Position numbers and translations under genes: made by a program. Positions 16,592 to 26,200 of a DNA stretch of 64,000 nucleotides are shown piece after piece. Position 1 is the first letter of the stretch; every line of letters begins with the position of its first letter. The DNA is taken from contig LYSZ01000003.1 of the NCBI GenBank assembly GCA_001657385.1, forward strand, positions 359,306 to 423,305, given 5' to 3'. The notes beneath the pieces were generated by a model. The model was not told the origin of the DNA, did no database searches, and was given only the letters and a program-made list of their open reading frames with translations. The DNA is from Parvularcula sp. BBD 1991-13 (lineage in GTDB: Bacteria > Pseudomonadota > Alphaproteobacteria > Caulobacterales > Parvularculaceae).

Positions 16592-17439
16592 CCGCGCCGG
16601 ACAGGCCCTCGCCGCTGACGGTCGAGCGCGCCGTCGCCGCCGCCCTGCGCGAGGATCTGGGCGACGCCGGCGACATCACCTCCGCCGCCACGGTGCCGGC
16701 GGACGCCGCCGCCGCCGCCGCCATCGCCGCGCGAAAGCCCGGCGTGATCGCCGGGCTCGACTGCGCCCTGGCGGCGTTCCGGATGACGGACCCGGCGGTC
16801 GAACTGACGCCCCGGGCGGGCGACGGCGCTCGCGTCGAGCCAGGGGATGCGATTCTCGCCGTCGCGGGCCGCGCGCGCGCGCTCCTCGCCGCGGAGCGGG
16901 TCGCTCTCAATTTTCTCGGCCATCTTTCGGGGATCGCCAGCGCGACCGCCGCACTGGCCGACGCCGTGCGCGGAACCGGCGCGAAAATCGTCTGTACACG
17001 AAAAACAACGCCGGGCCTGCGCGCGCTTGAAAAATACGCCGTGCGCTGCGGCGGCGGGCGAAACCACCGCTTCGGGCTTTACGACGCGGTGATGATCAAG
17101 GACAACCACATCGCCGCGGCCGGCGGCGTGCGCCCCGCCCTCGCCGCCGCGAAGGCGGCGTGCGGCCACATGGTCAGGATAGAGATCGAGGTCGACAGCC
17201 TCGACCAACTCAAGGAAGCCCTCGCGGGCGGCGCGGACGTGGTCCTGCTCGACAATATGGCGCCGGACGATCTGAGACGCGCCGTCGCCATGACCGGCGG
17301 GCGCGCGGTGCTGGAAGCGTCGGGCAACGTCACGGCGGAGACGGTCCGCGCCATCGCCGAAACCGGCGTCGACGTCATCTCGTCGGGCTGGATCACGCAT
17401 TCCGCGCCGTCGCTCGACCTCGGGCTCGACTTTCTCTGA
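16588..17439 (+). CDS. nadC: Nicotinate-nucleotide pyrophosphorylase (carboxylating)
   Basis: Quinolinate phosphoribosyltransferase, completing the three-step route to nicotinate mononucleotide. The GTG start at 16588 overlaps the nadB stop (GTGA), so translation is coupled. The protein has 283 residues, with [14 protein letters not shown] near the N-terminus, [41 protein letters not shown] (substrate-binding Arg/Lys/His cluster), [12 protein letters not shown] and the C-terminal [23 protein letters not shown]. Confidence 0.97.
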   Translation: MTAPDRPSPLTVERAVAAALREDLGDAGDITSAATVPADAAAAAAIAARKPGVIAGLDCALAAFRMTDPAVELTPRAGDGARVEPGDAILAVAGRARALLAAERVALNFLGHLSGIASATAALADAVRGTGAKIVCTRKTTPGLRALEKYAVRCGGGRNHRFGLYDAVMIKDNHIAAAGGVRPALAAAKAACGHMVRIEIEVDSLDQLKEALAGGADVVLLDNMAPDDLRRAVAMTGGRAVLEASGNVTAETVRAIAETGVDVISSGWITHSAPSLDLGLDFL

Positions 17440-17538
17440 CGGCCCGGCGCGCCGCCGGTTCGGTCGCGGTTGCAATATCTGTCGCCTGTGAAATGTCCGG
17501 CTTCGCGCCCGCGTTACCGCACGCTGCATCCCCGCCGG

Positions 17539-18312
17539 CTACATGGCCGCAGGGGCGGCGGCCAGGGTGCGACGGCTCGGAAAGCGGTAGAATTTGTGCA
17601 CGCCGATGCTCGCCGTCGGCGTCAGCTTGTCGGCCCAGTGCGGCCAGACGTAATCGGCGTGGTAATGGGTGGCGTTGCGGCTGATCGGCGCGCGCACCCC
17701 CGCCAGCACCGCGCCGGCGAGATCCTGCGCATCGCGCCATTTGCGCTTGTTGAGGCGCGCCTGCATCGAGCCGTCGCAGGTGAACGAAAACTGGCAGCCG
17801 GTGCGCCGTTCCGATCCCTGGAAAACGACCTCGCAGATGGAATTGGGGTAAATCCGGCTGGCGACGCGATTGAGCACCACGTCCGCCACGGCGAGCTGGC
17901 CCACCCGCGGTTCGGACCGCGCCTCGTAATAGATCGCCTGGGCGAGGCAGGTGCGCTCCTCCGCGTCCAGCTTGGCGACCGTCAGCTCGGTGAAATCGAA
18001 CGGCGCGAGGCCGGCGACCGGATCGTCCGCCGACGCCAGCGCGGCGACGGACACCGCCGGCTTCAGCCGCGGCGCGTCAAGCGCGTCCCGCGCCGTCGCC
18101 GTTTCCGCGGCGAGAAAACGCGCAAGATCGGCGACCATGGCCGCTTCATTGTCGAGGGCGGCCTGACGCCGTCGGGCTTCCTCCGCGTTGTTGGCGCTGA
18201 TATTGACGCTCATGGCGCTCGCCACGACGCAGATTGACAGAAGCCCCGCCGCCAGCAGGCTGCGCAAGGTCCAGTTGACCTCGTAAGGGTTATGTCTGTC
18301 CATGGACGACAT
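17539..18312 (-). CDS. SleB-family cell-wall hydrolase
   Basis: A 257-residue protein. A single N-terminal membrane helix (about 17-35, LRSLLAAGLLSICVVASAMS) anchors a periplasmic helix-rich linker. The SleB hydrolase domain (about 120-240) has CLAQAIYYEARSE (likely catalytic Glu130), VADVVLNRVASRIYPNSICEVVFQG, CQFSFTCDG and THYHADYVWPHWA. It is predicted to cut peptidoglycan. The upstream region carries a CtrA-like box (18469-18483). Placed alone between nadC (convergent) and ppdK. Confidence 0.9.
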   Translation of the reverse strand: MSSMDRHNPYEVNWTLRSLLAAGLLSICVVASAMSVNISANNAEEARRRQAALDNEAAMVADLARFLAAETATARDALDAPRLKPAVSVAALASADDPVAGLAPFDFTELTVAKLDAEERTCLAQAIYYEARSEPRVGQLAVADVVLNRVASRIYPNSICEVVFQGSERRTGCQFSFTCDGSMQARLNKRKWRDAQDLAGAVLAGVRAPISRNATHYHADYVWPHWADKLTPTASIGVHKFYRFPSRRTLAAAPAAM

Positions 18313-18468
18313 CCAGCGGTTCTCTCAGCGTTTTTCTCATGCGGAGGCGTACAAGCAATTCTTTCGCCAAAACAGCGAAGCCAGACGCAAAAGACGCGCT
18401 TTGCGGGCGCGCCTTTCGACGGAAATGTGGCGCCTGGGGGCGCCCGCTGCAAGTAAAATCGGCGCGCG

Positions 18469-18483
18469 TTAACCTTTTAGTAA
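18469..18483. promoter_or_regulatory. CtrA-like box TTAA-N7-GTAA
   Basis: TTAACCTTTTAGTAA matches 7 of the 8 fixed bases of the TTAA-N7-TTAA consensus used by the alphaproteobacterial cell-cycle regulator CtrA, and includes the favoured TTAACC half. It lies 157-171 bp upstream of the SleB gene. A GAATC (GANTC methylation) site follows two bases later. Chance matches are possible. Confidence 0.35.
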
Positions 18484-18569
18484 GGAATCGCGACGCCGGC
18501 AAGTGTTTGAAAACCATGGGTTTTCAACATGGTGAAATCCCCGGTAACATTTTATGCGTTTGTTTCGCC

Positions 18570-21272
18570 TCAGGATTTCGCGAGTTTTGCCTGCGCCGCG
18601 GCGAGACGCGCGATTGGCGCGCGGTATGGCGAACAGGACACATAATCGAGCCCCAGGGTTTCAACGAAATGAATGGAATCCGGGTCGCCGCCATGCTCGC
18701 CGCAGATGCCGAGCTTGATATCCGGCCGGCGCGAGCGGCCTTTTTCCGCCGCGATGCGCACCAGCGCGCCGACGCCGGCCTCGTCGATGGTGACGAACGG
18801 GTCGCGCTCGAAAATGCCCTGGCGCATGTAATCGGGCAGGAACGAGGCTGAATCGTCGCGGGACAGGCCGAACGTCGTCTGGGTGAGGTCATTGGTCCCG
18901 AAGGAGAAGAACTGCGCTTCCTCCGCGATCTCGTCGGCGGTGAGCGCCGCCCGCGGCAACTCGATCATGGTGCCGACAAGATAATCGAGCGCCGCGCCCT
19001 GTTCGGCCAGCACCGCCCTGGCGATCTCGTCGATCCGCGCCTTCAGAAACGCAAGCTCCTCTTTCTTGGCGACCAGCGGGATCATGATCTCCGGCACGGA
19101 TTGCTCACCGGTCTCCTTCGCCACGGCGCAGGCGGCCTCCATGATGGCGCGCGCCTGCATCTCGTAGATCTCCGGATAGGACACGCCGAGCCGGCAGCCG
19201 CGGTGCCCCAGCATCGGGTTGAACTCCTGAAGCTTGTGCGCGCGGGCCTTCAGCTTGCCCGCGTCCATGCCCGAGGAGGAGGCCACTTCCTCGATCTCCT
19301 CGTCCGAGTGCGGAAGGAATTCGTGCAGCGGCGGATCGAGCAGGCGAACCGTCACCGGCAGGCCGCGCATGACGCGGAAAATCTCCTCGAAATCCGAGCG
19401 CTGCATGGGCAGAAGCTTGGCGAGCGCCGCCTCGCGGCCCGGCTTGTCCTCGGCGAGGATCATCTCGCGCACGGCGACGATGCGGTCGGCGTCGAAAAAC
19501 ATGTGCTCGGTGCGGCAAAGGCCGATGCCCTCGGCCCCGAAATCCCGCGCGACCTTGGCGTCATGCGGGGTCTCGGCGTTGGCGCGCACCGTCATGCGCC
19601 GCGCCTTGTCGGCCCAACTCATCAGGGTGGCGAAATCGCCCGAAAGCTCCGGCTGGACCGTCGCCACGGCGCCGAAAAACACCTTGCCCGCCGCGCCGTC
19701 GATGGTGATGACGTCGCCCTTGTTCACCTGGCGCCCGCCGGCGGTGAAGAAATCGCCGCTCTTGTCGATCTTCAGATCGCCCGCCCCGCACACGCAGGGC
19801 CGGCCCATGCCGCGGGCGACCACCGCGGCGTGGCTGGTCATGCCGCCGCGGGCGGTGACGATCGCCTTGGCGGCATGCATGCCGTGAATGTCCTCCGGGC
19901 TCGTCTCGATCCGCACCAGGATGACGTCGCGCCCTTCCTGCGCGAGGCGCTCGGCCTCGTCGGAATTGAAGACGACCTCGCCCGAGGCCGCGCCGGGCGA
20001 CGCCGGCAGGCCCGTCAGCACGAGATCGCGCGGCGCCTCCGGGTCGAGCGAGGGATGCAGGAGCTGGTCGAGGGAGTGCGGATCGACGCGCGCCACCGCC
20101 TCTTCCTCGGCGATCAGCCCTTCCCGGCAGAGATCCACGGCGATCTTCAGCGCCGCCTTGGCGGTGCGCTTGCCGTTGCGGGTCTGGAGCATCCACAACT
20201 TGCCCTGCTGGATGGTGAACTCGATGTCCTGCATGTCGCGGTAGTGGGTTTCGAGCTTCTGGAAGACGTCGGTCAGCTCCGCATAGGCCGACGGCATCGC
20301 CTCCTCCATGGAGGGCTCGGTCTCGCCCATGGCCTCGCGCGCGCGGATGGTGAGCGGCTGCGGCGTGCGGATGCCGGCCACCACGTCCTCGCCCTGGGCG
20401 TTGATCAGGAATTCGCCGTAATATTCGTTCTCACCGGTGGACGGATCGCGCGTGAAGGCGACGCCCGTCGCCGAGGTGTCGCCCATATTGCCGAACACCA
20501 TGGCCTGAACGTTGACAGCCGTGCCCCAGCTTTCCGGGATGTTGTGCAGGCGGCGATAGGTTTCCGCCCGGTCGTTGCGCCAGGAGCCGAACACCGCGCC
20601 GATGGCGCCCCATAACTGCTCGGTCGGGTCCTGCGGGAAGGGCTTGCCGTAGGCTTTCTCCACCGCGCTCTTGTAGGATGCGATCACGCTCTTCCAGTCG
20701 GCGGCTGAAAGCTCCGTATCGAGATAAAAATCGCGCTCTTCCTTGTAGGTCTCCAGGATTTCCTCGAAAACATGGTGATCCAGCTCCAGGACGACATTGG
20801 CGTACATCTGGATGAACCGGCGGTAGCTGTCATAGGCGAAGCGTTCGTCGCCGGAGAGCGCGGCGAGGCCGGGCGCCGTCTCGTCATTGAGGCCCAGATT
20901 GAGCACCGTGTCCATCATCCCCGGCATCGACGCGCGCGCGCCGGAGCGCACCGAGACGAGAAGCGGCTTGCGCGCGTCGCCGAAGCGCATGCCCACCGCC
21001 TCGCCCACCTTGTCGAGGGCGGCGTTCACTTCTTGTTCGAGCCCGTCGGGATAGGCGTGGTCGTTCTTGTAATAGGCCGTGCAGACGTCGGTGGTGATGG
21101 TGAAGCCCGGCGGCACCGGCAGGCCGAGGCTCGCCATTTCGGCGAGGTTGGCGCCCTTGCCGCCAAGCAGGTTGCGCATGCTCGCGTCGCCTTCCGAAGA
21201 GCCCGCGCCGAAGCCGTACACCCATTTGGGAGCGGTCGCCGGGTGTTGCGCTTCTGACTGGCCTTTATTCAT
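18570..21272 (-). CDS. ppdK: Pyruvate, phosphate dikinase
   Basis: Interconverts pyruvate + ATP + phosphate and PEP + AMP + PPi; in bacteria this serves gluconeogenesis or PPi-linked glycolysis. The protein has 900 residues. The N-terminal nucleotide-binding domain has LLGGKGANLAEMASLGLPVPPGFT, and the GDTSATGVAFTRDPSTGENEYYGEF motif follows. The central phosphohistidine domain has GGMTSHAAVVARGMGRPCVCG. The C-terminal PEP-binding barrel has GIGLCRTEHMFF, RGCRLGVSYPEIYEMQARAI and GICGEHGGDPDSIHF. The family length is normal. It is a stand-alone gene. Confidence 0.97.
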   Translation of the reverse strand: MNKGQSEAQHPATAPKWVYGFGAGSSEGDASMRNLLGGKGANLAEMASLGLPVPPGFTITTDVCTAYYKNDHAYPDGLEQEVNAALDKVGEAVGMRFGDARKPLLVSVRSGARASMPGMMDTVLNLGLNDETAPGLAALSGDERFAYDSYRRFIQMYANVVLELDHHVFEEILETYKEERDFYLDTELSAADWKSVIASYKSAVEKAYGKPFPQDPTEQLWGAIGAVFGSWRNDRAETYRRLHNIPESWGTAVNVQAMVFGNMGDTSATGVAFTRDPSTGENEYYGEFLINAQGEDVVAGIRTPQPLTIRAREAMGETEPSMEEAMPSAYAELTDVFQKLETHYRDMQDIEFTIQQGKLWMLQTRNGKRTAKAALKIAVDLCREGLIAEEEAVARVDPHSLDQLLHPSLDPEAPRDLVLTGLPASPGAASGEVVFNSDEAERLAQEGRDVILVRIETSPEDIHGMHAAKAIVTARGGMTSHAAVVARGMGRPCVCGAGDLKIDKSGDFFTAGGRQVNKGDVITIDGAAGKVFFGAVATVQPELSGDFATLMSWADKARRMTVRANAETPHDAKVARDFGAEGIGLCRTEHMFFDADRIVAVREMILAEDKPGREAALAKLLPMQRSDFEEIFRVMRGLPVTVRLLDPPLHEFLPHSDEEIEEVASSSGMDAGKLKARAHKLQEFNPMLGHRGCRLGVSYPEIYEMQARAIMEAACAVAKETGEQSVPEIMIPLVAKKEELAFLKARIDEIARAVLAEQGAALDYLVGTMIELPRAALTADEIAEEAQFFSFGTNDLTQTTFGLSRDDSASFLPDYMRQGIFERDPFVTIDEAGVGALVRIAAEKGRSRRPDIKLGICGEHGGDPDSIHFVETLGLDYVSCSPYRAPIARLAAAQAKLAKS

Positions 21273-21605
21273 GGGTCTTACTCGCTTTCAATCCGCGACG
21301 GAAAAATCATTTGACCGACGTATCTGCTGACAGACGTATCTGCGCCGATTCGAATACGCGCTTGTTGCGCCTTGCCTGGATGAATTCCACCCCGCCGCGA
21401 CTTCTTTCGCCTACTTCTTTCGACGCATTGCAATATCGCGCGCGCGCGCGCAGGCCAAGTCGGAAAATGCCGCACGGGGCGCGGCCCCGGAGGCCTCGCC
21501 GGAACGAAAAACATTAAGGCGATAGTCAACCATGACTTTCCTTGTTAAGTATTAACCATGTATGGCGCCAGAAGGGTGCGGCGCTGAAACCAGTCGAGGG
21601 GTGCG
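21273..21605. other. Divergent intergenic region between ppdK and the 507-residue membrane protein gene
   Basis: This 333-bp gap contains a 16-bp-period direct repeat (GACGTATCTGC at 21317-21327 and 21333-21343), a run of alternating CG near 21436 and an AT-rich stretch before the right-hand gene with TTAAGTATTAACC at about 21545. No ORF of note. Confidence 0.5.
21317..21343. repeat. Direct repeat GACGTATCTGC, 16-bp period
   Basis: Two exact 11-bp copies separated by 5 bp, in the ppdK upstream region. Confidence 0.85.
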
Positions 21606-23129
21606 GTGTTCAGCATGCGAAAGCGCCGGCAGGCGGCCTCTTTCGGCCGCGTCTTACCGGTTTTCCCGATCGTACTGGCGGCGCTCGCGGCCCTGGCGCC
21701 TGATCTTAGCCTGGCGCTTGATCCCGGCCTGGCGGCGCCGACGACCGGAACGCACCGCGGCGCGCCCGTCGCGGCGATCGCGGGCGCCGGTCTTGTCCTC
21801 GCCGCCATGGCGGGGCTCATCGTCGTTATCCTGACCTCGCGGCGCCTCAAAACATCTTCTCTTTTCAATCGGTTATTCATCATCGTGGCGGTGACTTCGG
21901 GCTTTTTCAGCGCCGTCAGCTCGGCCATCGGCTTCAGCCTGATCACCTCGCAGGAAAACGACGACCTGTTCCGCAACGCGATCCTGCCGCCCGCGTTCGG
22001 CGCGTTCGTCTTTTTCCTTGCGGTCGCGATCTGGGTGGGCGGGGCCGAATTCGTGCGCAACCGCGACTGGTTCCGCGGCGCCGGGCGCGGTTTCGGCGCG
22101 GACATGCTGTTTTTCGCCGAGCGCTTCGTCAAGCTGTTCGTGGTGATCCCGATCCTCGCGGCGATCCTCTTCTTCGTCTCGACCTGGACGACGGTGGTGG
22201 GCGTCGGCGGCGTCGACGCGGTGCGCCACACCTATCAGTTCGAAATCGCGCGCGTGCAGGCGGAGTGCGCCGGGATCACCGGCTACCGCCAGCGCGATTT
22301 CCTGTTCCTCGCCGACCTGCGCCTGTCGGTGAACGACGCGGCGCGCGCCGCCGAGACCGAGCGCGCGGTCGGCGCGCTTTCCGGTTCGGCGGGCGCCGGC
22401 GCGGTGTCGGATTACTTCGACGGCCTCGCCTCCTGGTACGGCGCCCTTGAAGACAGCGTCACCGCCATCATCGACGCCGAGCACCCGTCGGGGGTCGACC
22501 CTTACGCCTCGGACATCTGCGCGGAGCGCGCCGACCGGCTGACCGCCCTCCTCAGCCGCAACGCCTTCGACAATATCGATTTGTGGTCGCGCGAGTTCGA
22601 GGCGGCGTTCAACGATTTCGTCAGCGTCCTGAACCGCTGGCGTCACGACCGGCGGATCGAGATCCTTCTCGACCAGCAGTTGTCGAGCTTCGCGCGCGCC
22701 AATCCGAAGCCGAACCCGGCGCGGCTGTCCGCCGCCCAGCGCGACGCGATCGACCGTTACGCGGATGACGTCGAGTCCTCCCTGCGCTCGCTGATCCGCA
22801 GCCAGAAGCTCGCCAAGCCGCCGGTCCCGCTCCCCTCGGCGGCGGAGCTTTCCCCCGCGCGCGGGCTCGACATCATCGGCGAGTTGTTCGCCGAGCCGCC
22901 ACCCCCGGCGCCGGAAGAGCGCGTCTCGCGCACGCAGGCCGTGGTGGCGGCGGAATTCGTGCCGGGCCTGTCGACCATCAGCCCGCGCGACGCGGTGCTG
23001 AAAAACGCCAACATTTTTTCCGACATCTGGGCGCTGGCGATCAGCTGGGACTACGCCGCCTATGTGCTGATGTTCGCCTTCCTGTTCTTTCCCAGCGCCG
23101 AGCGCGCCCCCGGCTTCAAGGACGAGTAG
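21606..23129 (+). CDS. Polytopic membrane protein with large soluble domain, unknown function
   Basis: 507 residues, unrecognised. An N-terminal hydrophobic segment (about 14-38) contains an 18-bp-encoded repeat (APDLSL/ALDPGL). TMs follow at about 56-79 (VAAIAGAGLVLAAMAGLIVVIL), 88-112, 124-147 and 175-200 (FVKLFVVIPILAAILFFVSTW). A soluble, largely helical region of about 270 residues (200-470) has no Cys-rich or catalytic motif that I recognise. A final TM lies near 478-498. The GTG start at 21606 is preferred because GAGGGG lies 4 bases upstream; an ATG at 21615 is the alternative. Stand-alone gene, divergent from ppdK. Confidence 0.75.
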   Translation: MFSMRKRRQAASFGRVLPVFPIVLAALAALAPDLSLALDPGLAAPTTGTHRGAPVAAIAGAGLVLAAMAGLIVVILTSRRLKTSSLFNRLFIIVAVTSGFFSAVSSAIGFSLITSQENDDLFRNAILPPAFGAFVFFLAVAIWVGGAEFVRNRDWFRGAGRGFGADMLFFAERFVKLFVVIPILAAILFFVSTWTTVVGVGGVDAVRHTYQFEIARVQAECAGITGYRQRDFLFLADLRLSVNDAARAAETERAVGALSGSAGAGAVSDYFDGLASWYGALEDSVTAIIDAEHPSGVDPYASDICAERADRLTALLSRNAFDNIDLWSREFEAAFNDFVSVLNRWRHDRRIEILLDQQLSSFARANPKPNPARLSAAQRDAIDRYADDVESSLRSLIRSQKLAKPPVPLPSAAELSPARGLDIIGELFAEPPPPAPEERVSRTQAVVAAEFVPGLSTISPRDAVLKNANIFSDIWALAISWDYAAYVLMFAFLFFPSAERAPGFKDE

Positions 23130-23265
23130 GCCGCCGGCGCCCGCCCCCCCGGCGAAAGCGAAACCTTGGAGAAAGCGCGCGGCCGCGCAACCGCGGACCC
23201 GGCGATCTCCTTTTTGCAATCGCCTGTTCGACGACCGCTTTTGCCCGCCGCCCTGCTCTGCGGTC

Positions 23266-26200
23266 CTATTCCGCCGCGACGGCGCCCATCTGCGCGATCA
23301 GCGCGCGCAGCTCCGCCGGCTCCACCGGCTTGATCAGGAGCGGCATGCCGCGCGCGGCCGCCAGCTTTTCCGGCTCGCCGGCGCCGGACGCGGTGATCAT
23401 GACCGCATCCGGCGTGAAGCCCCACATGGAGGACAGGCGGTCGAGCGCGTCGAAGCCGGTCTCGTCGCCGTCAAGCTGGTAGTCGATAACGACAAGGTGC
23501 GGCGGCTCTGTCCCATCCGCATAAAGATCGACCGCTTCCGCGCCGGAACGCGCGAGCGTCGCCGCCGCGCCCCAGCGGGTCAGCACCGCTTCCAGCGCCT
23601 CGCGAACCGCCGCTTCATTATCGATGCAGAGCACCCGCCGCCCCTTAAGGGGCCTCGCCGCCAGCGCCGGCTTCGCCGCCGGGGAGGCCCGCCCGGCCGC
23701 CGCCCGCTCCGCCGACAGCGCGAAGACCGACCCGCGCCCGGGCGCGGAATGAAGGGCGATCGGCATGGAGAGCAGCCGGGCGATCCGCTCCACCGTGGCG
23801 AGGCCAAGCCCCGCGCCGGCGATCGCGGCGTCCCGCGGCAGGCGCTTGAACTCCTCGAAAATCTCCTTGCGCCGGTCCTCCGGAATTCCGCGCCCGGTGT
23901 CGCGCACCTCGATCAGGACCCGCGATCCGCTGCGGCGCGCGCCGATCAGCACCTTGCCGGCGTCCGTATACCGCACCGCGTTGGCGACGAGGTTTTGCAG
24001 GGCGCTGAGCAACAGGCCGCGATCGCTCCGCACCCAGATCGATGTCGGCGCTCGGCGAAACTCAAGCCCCTTCTGCACCGCGGACATGCGGAACTCGTTC
24101 TCCAGCTCCTCGAACAGCTCGTTCAGCGGGAACCGCGTCAGTTCGGGCGTGAACCCGCCGGCGTCGAGCCTGGACACGTTGAGAAGCGAGCGCAACAGCC
24201 GGTCCGCGGAGGCGATGGAGGCGTCTATTTTCTCCGTAAGCGCTGTAATCGCCGGCGCGCCGTCCGCCTCCTCCTTCAGGGCGGATGCGAACAGCCGCGC
24301 CGCGTTCAGCGGCTGAAGCACATCGTGACTCGCGGCCGCGAGAAACCGCGTTTTCGACGCCGTCGCCGCCTCGGCGTCGCGCCGCGCGTCGTCCAGCGCG
24401 CGGTTCAGCGTCGACAGGGCGCGCGTGCGCTCCTCCACGCGCTCCTCCAGCGTTTCATTGGTGCGCGCAAGCGCGCTCTCCGCCTCGTGGCGGGCGGTGA
24501 CGTCCTGGTAAACGCCGAAAAATCCCCTGACGTCCCCGGCGGGACTGAACTGCGGCACATAGGTCACCTGCATGAAGCGGCGTCCCTGGCCGGGATTGGC
24601 CAGTTCGATGTCGAACACCGCGCGTTCTCCATTGAGCGCGCGCCGGATATAGGGCTTGCGCTGATCATAGGCGTCCCTGGAAAGCACGTCGCCGAGCCGG
24701 GTGTTGATGATATCGTCTTTCCCCGCGCCGAACTGGTCGCGAAAGGCGCGGTTGGCGAAAAGAATGCGCTCCTGAGGATCGGAAAACGCGATCATCGCCG
24801 GAATGTTGTCGGTATAGAACCGGATCGCCCGTTCGCTCTCGCGCAAGGCCTTTTCAATCCGTTTATACTCTGAAACATCCGTATAGGATGTAACGTAAGC
24901 GCCGTTCGGCGAGCGCGTTCCCTGGATCTTGACGACCATCCCGTTCGGGCGGATGCGTTCAAAGGTATGCGGCGCGCCGACGCGCAGATGCGCCAGGCGC
25001 CGCTCCACCATCTCCTCCACGTCGCCGGGGCCGCACTCCCCGCGCTGGGCGTTGAGGCGAATGAGATCGGCGACCGGCCGGCCGGCATAGATGAACCCCT
25101 GCGGATAACCGTACATATCGACATAGGCCGCGTTCCACGCCACCAGTTCAAGGTCGGCGTTCACAACGGAGACGCCGTGGGAAAGATGTTCCAGCGTCGT
25201 CTGCAACAGCTCGCGGCTGAAATTCACCTGGCCGGCGGTTTCATCGATCAGCGTGGCGATGTCTTCAAGGCCGAGGGCGCCGCCCCCGGCGGCGCCTTTC
25301 AGCAGGATGCTGGCGGACGAGGCGCCGATCGCCTTGGAAAGCTCGCTCTCGGCGAAGGCGGCGAGCGCGGCGTCCGCCGGCGCCTCCATCTCGTAGCGGC
25401 GCTGTTGCCTGGCCTCGAAGGCGTCGAGGGCCTCGCGCGCTTTTGCCGCTCCCAGACAGCTTTCCACCAGCATCAGCAATTCACCGACCGTCATCGGCGC
25501 GCGCCCGGCGCCGGGCTCCAGAATCGCCGGGCGCGGCGCATCGCCCGTTCCACGGGCGGCGTTCAGCATGGAAATCGTTACGAAGACAAGGCAGTTTGCG
25601 CCAAGACTGAGCGCGACGCCGCGGGTCAGCGCATCCCAGCCGGTCGCGTCGAGCAGCGCCGAAAGACGCAGCGCGGCGGGCAATGCGTCCGCTCCGGCGT
25701 AGGAAGGAACGAGGAGGCATGCAATCCAGAGCGCAAAGCCCACGGCCATGCCGTAAAAAGCGCCCATCTTGTCCGCCTGCGGCCAATAGAGCCCGCCGAT
25801 CAGCGCCGGGGCGAATTGCGCCACGGCGGCGAAGGAGAGAATGCCCAGCCCGGCGAGCTGCCCGCCCGGCGGGGCGAACACCGCAAACACCGCCGCGCCG
25901 AAACCGAGCGCCAGTATCATCAATCTGCGGATAATTAGAAGCTGCGCGCCCAGCCCCCTGCCGACGGAATGGCGCACCGCCCCCTGATTGCGCAGGAGGT
26001 ACGGCGCGACAAGATCGTTGGCGATCATGGTGCTGAGCGCCACGCTGGCGACGATGACCATGCCCGTCGCCGCCGCGAAGCCGCCGACGAATACGAACAG
26101 CGCCAGCAGGGACTGGCCCGAAGCCATGGGCAGCGCCAGCACGAAAAGGTCCGGATCGCCTCCCGCGACCCCCGGCGCGCGCGCGCCGGCCAGTGTGATC

